Position numbers and translations under genes: made by a program
Part shown: positions 36,587-46,360 of the stretch, piece after piece
Numbering within the stretch: the stretch's first letter is position 1
Layout: every line of letters starts with the position of its first letter
Assembly: GCA_029266035.1 (NCBI GenBank)
Contig: JAJUFH010000002.1
Span: forward strand, 124,001-188,000
Reading direction: 5' to 3'
DNA length: 64,000 nt
Origin: Sinomicrobium sp.
GTDB taxonomy: Bacteria; Bacteroidota; Bacteroidia; Flavobacteriales; Flavobacteriaceae
The notes under the pieces: model-generated
Databases searched by the model: none
What the model was told of the DNA's origin: nothing
The model's input: the letters and a program-made list of their open reading frames with translations, nothing else

Positions 36587-38113
36587 ATGAGTACCACTAA
36601 AAAAGCTACGTCTGCTTTAATTTCTGTTTTCAGCAAAGAAGGGCTGGAGCCTATTATTCGACAACTGAGTAATCTCGGGGTAACTCTGTACTCTACCGGA
36701 GGAACTGAAAAATTCATCCGCGATTTGGGTATAGACGTCATTCCTGTAGAAGAAGTAACCGGATATCCGTCTATACTCGGAGGGAGAGTAAAAACCTTGC
36801 ACCCAAAAGTATTTGGAGGTATCCTAAACCGCAGGGAACACCAAGGAGATCAAAGCGAACTCGAAGCTTACGAAATCCCACAGATTGACATTGTTATCGT
36901 AGACCTCTATCCCTTTGAAAAAACCGTAGCCAGTGGTGCCTCAGAACAAGATATCGTAGAAAAAATAGACATAGGAGGCATTTCTCTGATCAGGGCAGCA
37001 GCAAAAAATTTCAAAGATGTACTCTGCGTATCCTCTGTAGAAGACTACGACGAGTTCCTGCAGCTCATTACAGCCCAAGACGGAAGCATTACCCTTGAAG
37101 ATCGCAAGCGATTTGCGGCCAAGGCCTTTAACGTATCTTCTCATTACGACACCGCTATCTTCAACTATTTTAACGAAGAAGAAACGGCTTTCAAGGTAAG
37201 CGAAACCCGAGGACAAGAACTCCGATACGGAGAAAACCCTCATCAGAAAGGATACTTTTATGGAGATCTCGAAGGCATGTTCAACAAACTTCACGGTAAG
37301 GAATTGTCTTACAACAATCTATTGGATGTAGATGCCGCGGTAAATCTGATGGGAGAATTTAAAAACGACGACCCCACTTTTGCCATTCTAAAACACAACA
37401 ACGCCTGTGGAGTAGCAACTCGCCCCACACTCGTCCAAGCCTATAAAGATGCGTTAGCCGGAGATCCCGTATCGGCTTTTGGAGGTATACTCATCGCCAA
37501 CAGAGCTATAGACAAAGATACGGCCGAAGAAATAAATTCTCTCTTCTGTGAGGTGGTAATCGCCCCCGCCTACTCCGAAGAAGCTCTGGAAATACTGAGG
37601 CAGAAAAAAAATCGTATCTTATTGGAACAAAAGGAGGTAAACCTTCCCAAAACCCAAGTCAGAACTTGCCTGAACGGGTTCCTCGTTCAAGAAAAAAACG
37701 AAAAGACCGACACGGCAGAAGATATAAGCTATCGCACCGACAATAAACCTTCGGGTGAGGAGTTAAAAGATTTGCTCTTTGCTTCAAAAATATGCAAACA
37801 CACCAAGTCGAATACCATAGTTCTGGCAAAGGGTCTTCAGCTCTGCGCCAGTGGTACAGGACAGACCAGTCGGGTAGACGCCCTGAGACAGGCCATTGAG
37901 AAAGCGCGTTCTTTCAATTTCGAACTCGAAGGAGCGGTTATGGCCAGCGACGCTTTTTTCCCCTTCCCCGACTGTGTGGAAATCGCAGACAAGGCAGGGA
38001 TAAGATCGGTAATTCAACCCGGAGGTTCTATAAAAGACCAACTGAGTATAGATTATTGTAACGAGCACAATATGGCCATGGTTTTTACAGGAACTCGGCA
38101 TTTTAAACACTAA
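36587..38113 (+). CDS. purH: Bifunctional AICAR transformylase / IMP cyclohydrolase PurH
   Basis: 508 residues. Catalyses the last two steps of de novo IMP synthesis. The N-terminal MGS-like IMP cyclohydrolase domain (about 1-195) has LYSTGGTEKFIRDLG, GGRVKTLHPKVFGGIL and KIDIGGISLIRAAAKN. The transformylase domain has ELRYGENPHQKGYF, LKHNNACGVA and GAVMASDAFFPFPDCVE. Length is typical. It follows the T6SS locus on the same strand but appears to be its own unit. Confidence 0.97.
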   Translation: MSTTKKATSALISVFSKEGLEPIIRQLSNLGVTLYSTGGTEKFIRDLGIDVIPVEEVTGYPSILGGRVKTLHPKVFGGILNRREHQGDQSELEAYEIPQIDIVIVDLYPFEKTVASGASEQDIVEKIDIGGISLIRAAAKNFKDVLCVSSVEDYDEFLQLITAQDGSITLEDRKRFAAKAFNVSSHYDTAIFNYFNEEETAFKVSETRGQELRYGENPHQKGYFYGDLEGMFNKLHGKELSYNNLLDVDAAVNLMGEFKNDDPTFAILKHNNACGVATRPTLVQAYKDALAGDPVSAFGGILIANRAIDKDTAEEINSLFCEVVIAPAYSEEALEILRQKKNRILLEQKEVNLPKTQVRTCLNGFLVQEKNEKTDTAEDISYRTDNKPSGEELKDLLFASKICKHTKSNTIVLAKGLQLCASGTGQTSRVDALRQAIEKARSFNFELEGAVMASDAFFPFPDCVEIADKAGIRSVIQPGGSIKDQLSIDYCNEHNMAMVFTGTRHFKH

Positions 38114-38146
38114 TTACACCTGTTTTTCGTTATAAACCTTGATATT

Positions 38147-38165
38147 GCCCGGAGAACCTCCGGGC
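38147..38165. other. GC-rich hairpin after purH
   Basis: Perfect 8-pair stem gcccggag / ctccgggc with a 3-base loop, 33 bases after the purH stop. It lacks a proper T-run on the plus strand (aaaaatggtt follows), so it is a stabilising hairpin or weak terminator. Confidence 0.5.
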
Positions 38166-38227
38166 AAAAATGGTTCAAAAGGCATATTTTATTGAATTAC
38201 AGCATATAAAATACAGTAAAGTATTGT

Positions 38228-38235
38228 TACATTTG
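38228..38235 (+). promoter_or_regulatory. Possible -7 promoter box (TACATTTG) upstream of mreB
   Basis: Matches TAnnTTTG, 60 bases before the mreB ATG and downstream of the purH hairpin. No TTG at the standard -33 spacing. Confidence 0.35.
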
Positions 38236-38295
38236 GGGTAAAGTCGGAAGGATATACTTTAGACAAACGAACAAACTGAATAATTTTACGCATAC

Positions 38296-39324
38296 ATGGG
38301 ATTTTTTGACTTTTTAACAGAGGAAATTGCGATGGACCTCGGCACGGCCAATACGCTAATCATCCACAACGACAAAGTTGTTGTAGACAGCCCTTCCATA
38401 GTGGCCCGGGATCGCATTTCCGGAAAGATTATAGCCGTAGGACAGCAAGCCAACCTGATGCAGGGAAAAACCCATGAAAATATTAAGACCATACGCCCTT
38501 TGAAAGACGGGGTTATCGCCGACTTTGACGCCTCAGAGAAAATGATAAACATGTTTATCAAAAATATCCCGGCATTAAAGCGAAAACTGTTTCAGCCCGG
38601 ACTCCGTATGGTGATCTGCATCCCTTCGGGAATAACCGAGGTGGAAATGAGGGCGGTAAAAGAATCGGCTGAAAGAGTAAACGGCAAGGAAGTATATCTT
38701 ATCCATGAGCCTATGGCCGCAGCCATAGGAATCGGGATAGACATCATGGAACCCAAAGGGAATATGATTGTAGACATTGGAGGTGGTACTACAGAAATAG
38801 CCGTTATCGCATTGGGTGGAATTGTATGTGACAAATCGGTAAAAATCGCGGGGGATGTATTCACCAACGACATCGTATACTATATGCGCACCCAACACAA
38901 CCTGTATGTGGGGGAATCTACTGCCGAAAATATCAAGATACAGATCGGATCAGCTACCGAGGATCTAGAAACACCACCTGAAGAAATGAGCGTTCAAGGA
39001 CGGGATCTCCTCACAGGAAAGCCCAAGCAGGTACATGTATCGTATCGAGAAATTGCCAAAGCGCTCGACAAATCCATTCTTCGAATAGAGGATGCTGTGA
39101 TGGAAACCCTGTCACAAACCCCTCCCGAACTCGCAGCCGATATATACAATACCGGGATTTATCTCGCCGGTGGAGGCTCTATGCTAAGAGGGCTTGACAA
39201 AAGGTTATCTCAAAAAACCGACCTGCCCGTGTACATAGCTGAAGATCCGCTTAGAGCAGTAGTAAGAGGAACCGGAATTGCCCTGAAAAACATTTCAAGA
39301 TTTAAAAGTATACTGGTAAGATAG
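38296..39324 (+). CDS. mreB: Rod shape-determining protein MreB
   Basis: 342-residue actin-like ATPase that forms membrane-bound filaments guiding lateral wall synthesis. Phosphate-binding motifs MDLGTANTLI (phosphate 1) and VDIGGGTTEIAVIALGG (phosphate 2) are present, as are LIHEPMAAAIGIGIDI and the adenosine motif LAGGGSMLRGLD. Standard length. First gene of the five-gene mreB-mreC-mreD-mrdA-rodA elongasome operon; mreC follows after 15 bases. Confidence 0.98.
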   Translation: MGFFDFLTEEIAMDLGTANTLIIHNDKVVVDSPSIVARDRISGKIIAVGQQANLMQGKTHENIKTIRPLKDGVIADFDASEKMINMFIKNIPALKRKLFQPGLRMVICIPSGITEVEMRAVKESAERVNGKEVYLIHEPMAAAIGIGIDIMEPKGNMIVDIGGGTTEIAVIALGGIVCDKSVKIAGDVFTNDIVYYMRTQHNLYVGESTAENIKIQIGSATEDLETPPEEMSVQGRDLLTGKPKQVHVSYREIAKALDKSILRIEDAVMETLSQTPPELAADIYNTGIYLAGGGSMLRGLDKRLSQKTDLPVYIAEDPLRAVVRGTGIALKNISRFKSILVR

Positions 39325-39339
39325 GTAAGGTAAGATGCC

Positions 39340-40173
39340 ATGCAAAATATCATCAATTTTTTTCTAAAGAACAGATTTTTCTTTCTTTTTTTTGTTTTGC
39401 TGTCATTTTCCCTCGTGTTAACTATTCAATCGCACAATTATCACTCTAGCAAGTTTATAAATTCGGCAAACTGGGTAAGCGGAGGAATTTATAAGGCTGC
39501 GAGCAGTGTTTCAGATTATTTCGGATTGAAGACGTACAACATTCAACTACTGGAAGAAAACAGAAAGCTGCGCACCTTACTCTTTAGCAATCAAACATCT
39601 CAGTCAGACACCATCCCTCCCGATTCCCTTTTGTTACAGGGCAATTCGGAATATGTGGTGAGAACGGCCTCTGTAATTAAGAACAGTTATAAGTCACCAA
39701 AAAACTACATTACCATAGACCGAGGAGAACAGGATGGAATTACTCAGGATATGGGGGTCATAACCTCAAATGGTATAGTGGGGATTATAGACAACACTTC
39801 AGCTCATTACGCCACCGTACAATCGGTACTAAACACATTGACTCGTATCAATGCTCAGCTAAAAAGCACCAATCACTTCGGAACACTGCAATGGGATGGG
39901 CAATCGGAAAAGAGATTGCAATTAGTAGATATATCCCGCATTGCACCGGTAAAGGAAGGGGATACTGTAGTTACCGGAGGCATGTCGACCATATTCCCAA
40001 AAGGGGTTCCCATAGGGGTAATCGAGAGTTATCACCTCGATATCTCCGAAAATTATTATATTATAAACGTGGCGATGTTTAACGATATGACAAATCTCGG
40101 ACACGTATACGTCATAGAAAATACAAATAAGGAAGAAATTCTCGAACTGGAACAATCGGTCAATGAACAATAG
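39340..40173 (+). CDS. mreC: Rod shape-determining protein MreC
   Basis: 277 residues: one N-terminal membrane helix (about 12-30), a coiled-coil segment (LLEENRKLRTLL) and the periplasmic two-barrel domain with NYITIDRGEQDGITQDMGVI and GDTVVTGGMSTIFPKGVPIG, which are MreC hallmarks. It scaffolds PBP2, RodA and MreB in the elongation complex. It overlaps mreD by 11 bases. Confidence 0.96.
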   Translation: MQNIINFFLKNRFFFLFFVLLSFSLVLTIQSHNYHSSKFINSANWVSGGIYKAASSVSDYFGLKTYNIQLLEENRKLRTLLFSNQTSQSDTIPPDSLLLQGNSEYVVRTASVIKNSYKSPKNYITIDRGEQDGITQDMGVITSNGIVGIIDNTSAHYATVQSVLNTLTRINAQLKSTNHFGTLQWDGQSEKRLQLVDISRIAPVKEGDTVVTGGMSTIFPKGVPIGVIESYHLDISENYYIINVAMFNDMTNLGHVYVIENTNKEEILELEQSVNEQ

Positions 40174-40672
40174 TGTTTTCTCAAATAGCATTAGATTTAT
40201 TGTACTTGTTTTAGTACAGGTTCTCATTTGCAATCACATTTCGTTTTTGGGATTCATCAGTCCGTATATCTACATACTCTTTATTTTGCTATATCCTTTA
40301 AAAGACGAAAACCGCGCAGTCTTTCTTCTACTTTCATTTTTGATAGGTTTGAGCGTCGACATCTTCAGTGATAGCGGTGGTATTCACGCTGCAGCTTCGC
40401 TCTGTATAGCCTATATACGACCCGTAGTACTGCGGTTTTCTTTTGGAAGCGCCTACGAATACCAAACCTTAAAAATAAGAAATACCGATCTCGGACAAAG
40501 AGCTGTATATATAGGCATTGTAGTTTTAACACATCATCTCATTCTTTTTTCACTGGAGATTTTTAGCTTTACACATCTGTTGCTCATTTTGGAAAAGACA
40601 TTGTTATCGGGAGTGTTTACCCTCCTTTTATGCCTACTGTTAATTCCGTTATTTAGTGTTAAAAACCAATGA
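40163..40672 (+). CDS. mreD: Rod shape-determining protein MreD
   Basis: 169-residue polytopic inner-membrane protein with about five helices and the family segment FLIGLSVDIFSDSGGIHAAA. Part of the elongasome. Its frame overlaps mreC at the start and the PBP2 gene by 4 bases (ATGA) at the end, showing translational coupling. Confidence 0.93.
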   Translation: MNNSVFSNSIRFIVLVLVQVLICNHISFLGFISPYIYILFILLYPLKDENRAVFLLLSFLIGLSVDIFSDSGGIHAAASLCIAYIRPVVLRFSFGSAYEYQTLKIRNTDLGQRAVYIGIVVLTHHLILFSLEIFSFTHLLLILEKTLLSGVFTLLLCLLLIPLFSVKNQ

Positions 40673-42531
40673 GAAAACTGTTACTGGCATCCATTATCAT
40701 TCTAGTGGCCCTGATTTATACGGGTAGGCTTGCCTATCTCCAACTCATTTCGGGAAACAGAGACAGTCCGTTAAACGACACAGCCATAAAGCAGGTTTAC
40801 GACTACCCTGAACGCGGGTATATCTACGATCGCAACGGCAAACTACTGGTGGCCAATCAGCCCTCCTACGACGTTATGATAATTCCTCGAGAGGTAAAGC
40901 CTCTCGACACCGTAGAATTCTGCTCTATGCTGGATATCAGCAAAGACGATTTTGTCAAAAAATATCAGAAAGCCTATACCTATTCTCCGCGTTTACCCTC
41001 AGTATTTCTACCTCAACTCACCAAGACAGAATACGCGGCCTTACAGGAAAAAATGCGAAAGTACGAAGGCTTCTATATACAAAAGCGTTCCCTTAGACAT
41101 TATCAAACTAGTCATGCTGCCAATATTTTTGGTTATATCAGAGAAGTAAGTGAATACGATTTGAGGCACAATCCCGAGTATATGTCGGGCGAACTGATAG
41201 GAAAGCAGGGAGTAGAAGAGTACTACGAAGATACCTTAAAAGGCAAGAAAGGGGTTAAATTTATCCAGAAGGACCGCTTTAATCGCGAAATAGGCCCCTA
41301 CAAAGACGGTTTATACGATACTCTCCCCGTACAAGGAAAGGATATTGCACTCACTATAGACATCGACCTTCAGGCGTACGGAGAAGAGCTTATGGTTCAC
41401 AAACGCGGAGGCATTGTAGCACTGGATCCCAAGACAGGAGAGATACTCGCCTTGGTCACCGCCCCTTATTACGATCCAGCTCTATTGGTAGGTAGAGAAC
41501 GCTCCAAAAATTACACAAAGCTTTACTACGACTCTATCGCCAAACCTTTATACGACAGAAGTCTCCTGGCAATGTATCCTCCGGGCTCTCCCTTTAAAGC
41601 GCTCAATGCCCTCGTCGCACTACAAGAAGATGTTGTAACTCCACATACCCGAATTATGTGCCAAAACGGGTATTACTACAATGGAAGAAGACTTATGGGT
41701 TGTCACTGCGGCGGTGGATCGCGGGATCTAAAAACGGGAGTTGCCCTGTCTTGCAATGGTTATTTTGCCAATATATACCGGCGTATTATCGATAAATACC
41801 CAACCTCTGCAGAAGGTATGGATGCTTGGGAAAAACATATGCGAAGTTTCGGATTGGGCGACTATCTCGGCTACGATCTTCCCATAGGAAAAGCGGGAAG
41901 GATACCGGATAAAGAACGATATAATCAAATGTACGGCAAAGGCCGTTGGTATTCTACTACCAATGTGTCGAATGCCATAGGACAGGGAGAGATACTCACC
42001 ACCCCTATACAACTGGCTAATATCACCGCCGCAATAGCCAATAGAGGCTATTATTACACCCCTCACATACTTAAAAGTGTAGAGAACAAGCCTATTGAGA
42101 ATCCCAAATTTACCACGAGGAAAAACACTACTATAGATTCGGAAAATTTTAAACCGGTGATAGACGGAATGGCTCAAGTATACACCTCCGGAACGGGGAG
42201 ATGGTTTCAAATTCCGGATGTGAACATCGCGGGAAAGACAGGAACTGCCGAAAACTTTGTACGTATTGATGGAAAGCGAGCTCAGCTTACCGACCACTCT
42301 ATTTTTGTGGCCTTTGCTCCCGTAGAAGATCCTAAAATAGCCATTGCGGTTTTCGTAGAAAACGGTTATTGGGGTTCCAGATATGCCGGCCCCATCGCTT
42401 CCATTATGATCGAAAAATATCTCAAAGGCGAAGTGACACGAAAAGATCTGGAAAAACGCATGTTAGAGTCTAGCCTAGAAAATGAATACGCAAAACCCCT
42501 GAGTGGAAAATCCTTTGCTATCAATGAATAA
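40669..42531 (+). CDS. mrdA: Penicillin-binding protein 2 (class B transpeptidase)
   Basis: 620 residues. Cross-links peptidoglycan during elongation, working with RodA. A single N-terminal membrane helix is followed by the pedestal domain (YPERGYIYDRNGKLLVANQP). The transpeptidase domain has the SxxK motif in PPGSPFKAL, SxN in SCNGYFANI and KTG in AGKTGTAENF, so it is catalytically complete. QYMYGKG-like sequence precedes the NAIGQGEILTTPIQLAN segment typical of PBP2. Confidence 0.97.
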   Translation: MRKLLLASIIILVALIYTGRLAYLQLISGNRDSPLNDTAIKQVYDYPERGYIYDRNGKLLVANQPSYDVMIIPREVKPLDTVEFCSMLDISKDDFVKKYQKAYTYSPRLPSVFLPQLTKTEYAALQEKMRKYEGFYIQKRSLRHYQTSHAANIFGYIREVSEYDLRHNPEYMSGELIGKQGVEEYYEDTLKGKKGVKFIQKDRFNREIGPYKDGLYDTLPVQGKDIALTIDIDLQAYGEELMVHKRGGIVALDPKTGEILALVTAPYYDPALLVGRERSKNYTKLYYDSIAKPLYDRSLLAMYPPGSPFKALNALVALQEDVVTPHTRIMCQNGYYYNGRRLMGCHCGGGSRDLKTGVALSCNGYFANIYRRIIDKYPTSAEGMDAWEKHMRSFGLGDYLGYDLPIGKAGRIPDKERYNQMYGKGRWYSTTNVSNAIGQGEILTTPIQLANITAAIANRGYYYTPHILKSVENKPIENPKFTTRKNTTIDSENFKPVIDGMAQVYTSGTGRWFQIPDVNIAGKTGTAENFVRIDGKRAQLTDHSIFVAFAPVEDPKIAIAVFVENGYWGSRYAGPIASIMIEKYLKGEVTRKDLEKRMLESSLENEYAKPLSGKSFAINE

Positions 42532-43825
42532 TTCGGTGATCAAAAATATAGACTGGCTTACTGTGCTGTTATATGCACTCCTCGTCTTTGCCGGATGGGT
42601 CAACATCTACTCCAGCAGCATTACCGAAAGGGCAGGCGCTTCTGTATTTGATTTTTCACAGTATTACGGAAAACAACTTACTTTTATCGGGTTGAGCACT
42701 ATTTTCATTGCACTCATTCTAGCCATAGACGCCAAGTTTTACCAGCGGTTTTCGGGCATCATTTATTTTATCTCCTTAGCTTCTCTCGCCGGGGTATTTA
42801 TTTTTGGAAAGAACATTGCGGGACAAACAGCTTGGTACAATTTCGGCTTTATGAGTATACAGCCTGCAGAGTTTGCCAAAACGGCCACGGCACTCGCATT
42901 AGCAGGCTACCTCAGCGACTCACAGATCAATGTCAAATATTTCAGGGACCAACTGAAAGCCTTTCTTATTATCGGCACTCCTATTGTATTCATCCTACTG
43001 CAACCCGACCCGGGAAGTGCTATGGTTTTCACCTCTTTCTTCTTGGTATTGTATCGCGAAGGTCTACCTTCGGAATACCTGCTTTGCGGCTTGGGAATAC
43101 TCACCCTATTTATCACCACCCTGATATTTGGAGCTATAGGAGTATGCATCACAGTATTTGTACTTCTGTGCCTGTATTATTTATGGCGGAAGAGAAAGAA
43201 AAAAATGGTTTCCGTACTTCCCTTTCTCACCCTGATGATCATTACAATACTCGTAACCTCGAGTGTTCGTTTCACTTTCGACCACATCTTCAAGCAGCAC
43301 CACCGCGACCGTATCAACCTATGGCTTCAGTTGGAGCACGATCCTGAAAAACTCAGGGAAATACGCAGATCTATAGGATATAACACCTATCAGTCGGAAT
43401 CCGCTATTTCTTCGGGTGGATTTTACGGCAAGGGCTTCCTCGAAGGTACACGCACAAAAGGTGGTTTTGTACCCGAACAACACACCGACTACATCTTCAG
43501 TACCGTGGGTGAAGAATGGGGCTTTGTAGGAAGCACAGTGGTGATATTACTGTTTTGCTTTCTACTGCTGCGCATATTATTCCTAGCAGAGCGCCAGAAA
43601 TCCAAATTCAGCCGTATATACGGTTACGGAGTAGCCGCCATACTGTTTTCACACTTCACCATTAATATAGGTATGGTTATCGGATTACTGCCAACTGTAG
43701 GAATCCCTCTACCCTTTTTCAGCTACGGAGGATCCGGGTTATGGGCCTTTACCTTGCTCTTGTTTGTCTTTATAAAACTCGACGCCAATCAAATTAACGA
43801 GTGGGAAGATTTGAAAGAGATATGA
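42524..43825 (+). CDS. rodA: SEDS-family peptidoglycan glycosyltransferase RodA
   Basis: 433 residues from the ATG at 42524; I prefer this over a GTG at 42503 because it begins NNSVIKNIDWL just before the first helix and gives a typical 8-base overlap with mrdA. About ten helices. SEDS motifs include WYNFGFMSIQPAEFAKTATA, LLQPDPGSAMVF and LPTVGIPLPFFSYGGSGL. It polymerises lipid II together with PBP2. A central cytoplasmic/hydrophilic insertion contains RDRINLWLQLEHDPEKLREI. Confidence 0.96.
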   Translation: MNNSVIKNIDWLTVLLYALLVFAGWVNIYSSSITERAGASVFDFSQYYGKQLTFIGLSTIFIALILAIDAKFYQRFSGIIYFISLASLAGVFIFGKNIAGQTAWYNFGFMSIQPAEFAKTATALALAGYLSDSQINVKYFRDQLKAFLIIGTPIVFILLQPDPGSAMVFTSFFLVLYREGLPSEYLLCGLGILTLFITTLIFGAIGVCITVFVLLCLYYLWRKRKKKMVSVLPFLTLMIITILVTSSVRFTFDHIFKQHHRDRINLWLQLEHDPEKLREIRRSIGYNTYQSESAISSGGFYGKGFLEGTRTKGGFVPEQHTDYIFSTVGEEWGFVGSTVVILLFCFLLLRILFLAERQKSKFSRIYGYGVAAILFSHFTINIGMVIGLLPTVGIPLPFFSYGGSGLWAFTLLLFVFIKLDANQINEWEDLKEI

Positions 43826-43921
43826 GACGAACGCGATATCTGTATAGCTCGAATCCTTTCGCTAATAATCAAAATGGTAAGCTTCTTATAATAGTGCTCT
43901 AGGCAGAACAGGCCATGTCAT

Positions 43922-46048
43922 CTATTTCCGTATCTGTACCAACCGCTTTCCGGTTGTGCTGCTCAGGTCCGACAACACATTGAGTGCTTCCTCTACATAG
44001 AGATCTTTAGCCAGGTTTTTATGCCATCGCTCTCGTCTTTCTTTCAATACGGTATCCTTGGCGATTAAAGCATCCTCATAAGGAAGCGACTCAAAGGTCA
44101 GATTGGTTTTGTACTCCGACAGTTCATCAAATTTCTTAGCGATTTCCATATCCTTCTCTACATTCCTGTTATACACTTCATAGTTCAATGAAAACTTGTT
44201 TTCCTCCTGCTTTTCTTTTATCCACTTCGCATTTTCTTCAAGAAGGCTAATATGTTTACTTTTAGCCATTCGTTCCTTGCTTTTGGAGATGGCGTAATCG
44301 TAATTCACATAGTCGTCCAAAGGGCGGTAATTTGCCTCGGCTATTTTGTCCCAAGGGAGTGGATTGATCTGGTCTTTCTCTCCGATATCTATATAGCTGT
44401 AACGATCTGGTATTACAATATCGCTCTTCACTCCTTCGAGTTGAGTCGAGCCTCCGTTAATTCTATAAAATTTCTGAGTGGTAAGTTTAAGGGCACCTAT
44501 ATCGCCATAATCGTTTTTATTCCCGAGGAACTGGTTTAGGTTTACTACGTTTTGTACTGTACCCTTTCCATAAGTTTGCTTACTTCCAACAATCACAGCT
44601 CTCTTATAATCCTGCATAGCAGCTGCGAGTATTTCAGAAGCAGAAGCCGAAAGTTCGTTGACCAAAACAACCAAAGGACCATCCCATTGTACCCTGCTAT
44701 CGGTATCTGAAAGTACTTCTCGCTGTTGCCCGGAAGACTTTACCTGTACAATAGGTCCGTCTTTAATAAAAAATCCGGCCATATCTACAACGGTTTTCAG
44801 TGAGCCACCTCCATTGTCTCTAAGGTCGAGTACCAGGCCTTCCATTCCCTCTTTTTTGAGTCGTTCTATCTCCTTCTCTACATCAGAAGCGGCATTGCGG
44901 TTGTTGTAATCTTCAAAATCGATATAAAATTTGGGAAGATTGATAATTCCGTATGTTTTCCCGTCTTTTTTCACCAGTGAAGTCTTGGCATAAGACTCTT
45001 CCAATTCTACCACATCTCTTATAATGGATATGACTTCAGTAGTCCCGTCTACTTTTTTCACAGTCAGTCTCACTTCCGAGCCCTTAGGTCCCTTGATAAG
45101 TTTAACAGCATCGTCCAGTCTCATCCCTATTATATCTACCGCCTCTTCCTCAGCTTGGGCTACTCTTACAATCTCATCGCCTACTTCCAATTCATTACCT
45201 CTCCAAGCGGGGCCACCCGAAATAATTTCCACAATCTTTATCCGGTCATTTTTGCGTTGTAAGCGGGCACCTATGCCTTCAAACTTACCAGAAATACTGG
45301 CGTCGAAGCGATCTTTATCGTCGGGGGCAAAATAAAAAGTATGAGGATCAAATTCTGTGACGATAGCGTTGAGATACATCACAAACCAGTCTCTTCGCTC
45401 CAAGTCGTCTATTATATCGAAGTACTCCCCTTGTGTTTTCAAGGTAGATTCTCTCGCCTCCTTTTCGATATCTTTTTCCGATTTAACGACATAAGATGCA
45501 TCTTTTTCCTTCTTGTCCTTTTCGTCTTCCATCCGGCTTGCATACCCTCCTAAAGTAGCGAACTTGAGGTATTTTCTCCATCGTTCCAAGCGTTCTTCCT
45601 CAGACTTAGGGAATGAGAGCTTGTCGTAATCCATATTGATTTCCTCGTCTTTGGTAAAATCAAAAGGCTTGTCTAAGATTCCTTTGTAGATCTCTTCCCC
45701 TTCAACCAAACGTTGCATAAAACGATTGTGAACCAAGTCGAAAAAGCTAATGTCTGCATTTTTAATCTGGTCATCTATCTTCTTTTTGTACTCCGAAAAC
45801 TCATCTATATCCGACTGGAGAAAATAACGTTTGGAAGGATCCAGCAGTCCGATATAGCCATCGAATACCTCTTCAGAAAAATCGTCATTTATCGCCGATG
45901 GACTAAAGTGCCACTTTTGTATTATATGTGAAAGTAACTCTATCAACAATCGGTCTTTATCCGGATTGTCAAATGTTTTATTGGTAAAACTACACGATGC
46001 CGCCGAGATCAACAGTGCGGCCAGTATATACACAAAATTTCTTTTCAT
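43922..46048 (-). CDS. Carboxy-terminal (tail-specific) processing protease, lipoprotein
   Basis: 708-residue Prc/Tsp-type S41A protease. The signal peptide ends in a lipobox (SAASC, Cys19), so it is probably lipid-anchored in the periplasm. The PDZ domain (about 245-330) has GKFEGIGARLQRKNDRIKIV and GGPAWRGNELEVGDEIV. The S41 core has LVLDLRDNGGGSL, ELSASASEILAAAMQDY with the nucleophile Ser, and SKQTYGKGTVQ with the catalytic Lys. A C-terminal helical domain (DUF3340-like) follows. Convergent with rodA. Confidence 0.94.
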   Translation of the reverse strand: MKRNFVYILAALLISAASCSFTNKTFDNPDKDRLLIELLSHIIQKWHFSPSAINDDFSEEVFDGYIGLLDPSKRYFLQSDIDEFSEYKKKIDDQIKNADISFFDLVHNRFMQRLVEGEEIYKGILDKPFDFTKDEEINMDYDKLSFPKSEEERLERWRKYLKFATLGGYASRMEDEKDKKEKDASYVVKSEKDIEKEARESTLKTQGEYFDIIDDLERRDWFVMYLNAIVTEFDPHTFYFAPDDKDRFDASISGKFEGIGARLQRKNDRIKIVEIISGGPAWRGNELEVGDEIVRVAQAEEEAVDIIGMRLDDAVKLIKGPKGSEVRLTVKKVDGTTEVISIIRDVVELEESYAKTSLVKKDGKTYGIINLPKFYIDFEDYNNRNAASDVEKEIERLKKEGMEGLVLDLRDNGGGSLKTVVDMAGFFIKDGPIVQVKSSGQQREVLSDTDSRVQWDGPLVVLVNELSASASEILAAAMQDYKRAVIVGSKQTYGKGTVQNVVNLNQFLGNKNDYGDIGALKLTTQKFYRINGGSTQLEGVKSDIVIPDRYSYIDIGEKDQINPLPWDKIAEANYRPLDDYVNYDYAISKSKERMAKSKHISLLEENAKWIKEKQEENKFSLNYEVYNRNVEKDMEIAKKFDELSEYKTNLTFESLPYEDALIAKDTVLKERRERWHKNLAKDLYVEEALNVLSDLSSTTGKRLVQIRK

Positions 46049-46360
46049 CTGTTCCTTTTTTACACATTGTCGTCTCTCTACAACAAGAGAGCCTTCTCAT
46101 TCTTTGCTTGTTTTTCTATCTTAATATCAAAACGACAGGCCTTATACATTGTTGTAATTGCCTTCGATTTTAAACCCCTAAATTACTGAAAAAACTATGC
46201 CAGCACTATACAATGATACTAATTTTTTGTTAAACGCTTACACATCTGGTATTTTAAAAACGACCGGAATTGTGACCGCTTTTAAGCAATAGGCAAGTTT
46301 TGCACGCAGCTGCCGATAATTGATTATTTTAGCATACCAATTTAAGTATATTGTACACAG
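46049..46360. other. Divergent intergenic region between the protease gene and surE
   Basis: 312 A+T-rich bases. I see no RNA gene, no convincing promoter with both boxes, and no strong inverted repeat. It presumably holds promoters for both flanking genes. Confidence 0.4.

Noticed and set aside
38147-38165. GC hairpin after purH as a canonical terminator
   Set aside because: The stem is perfect but no T-run follows on the plus strand; kept only as a hairpin.
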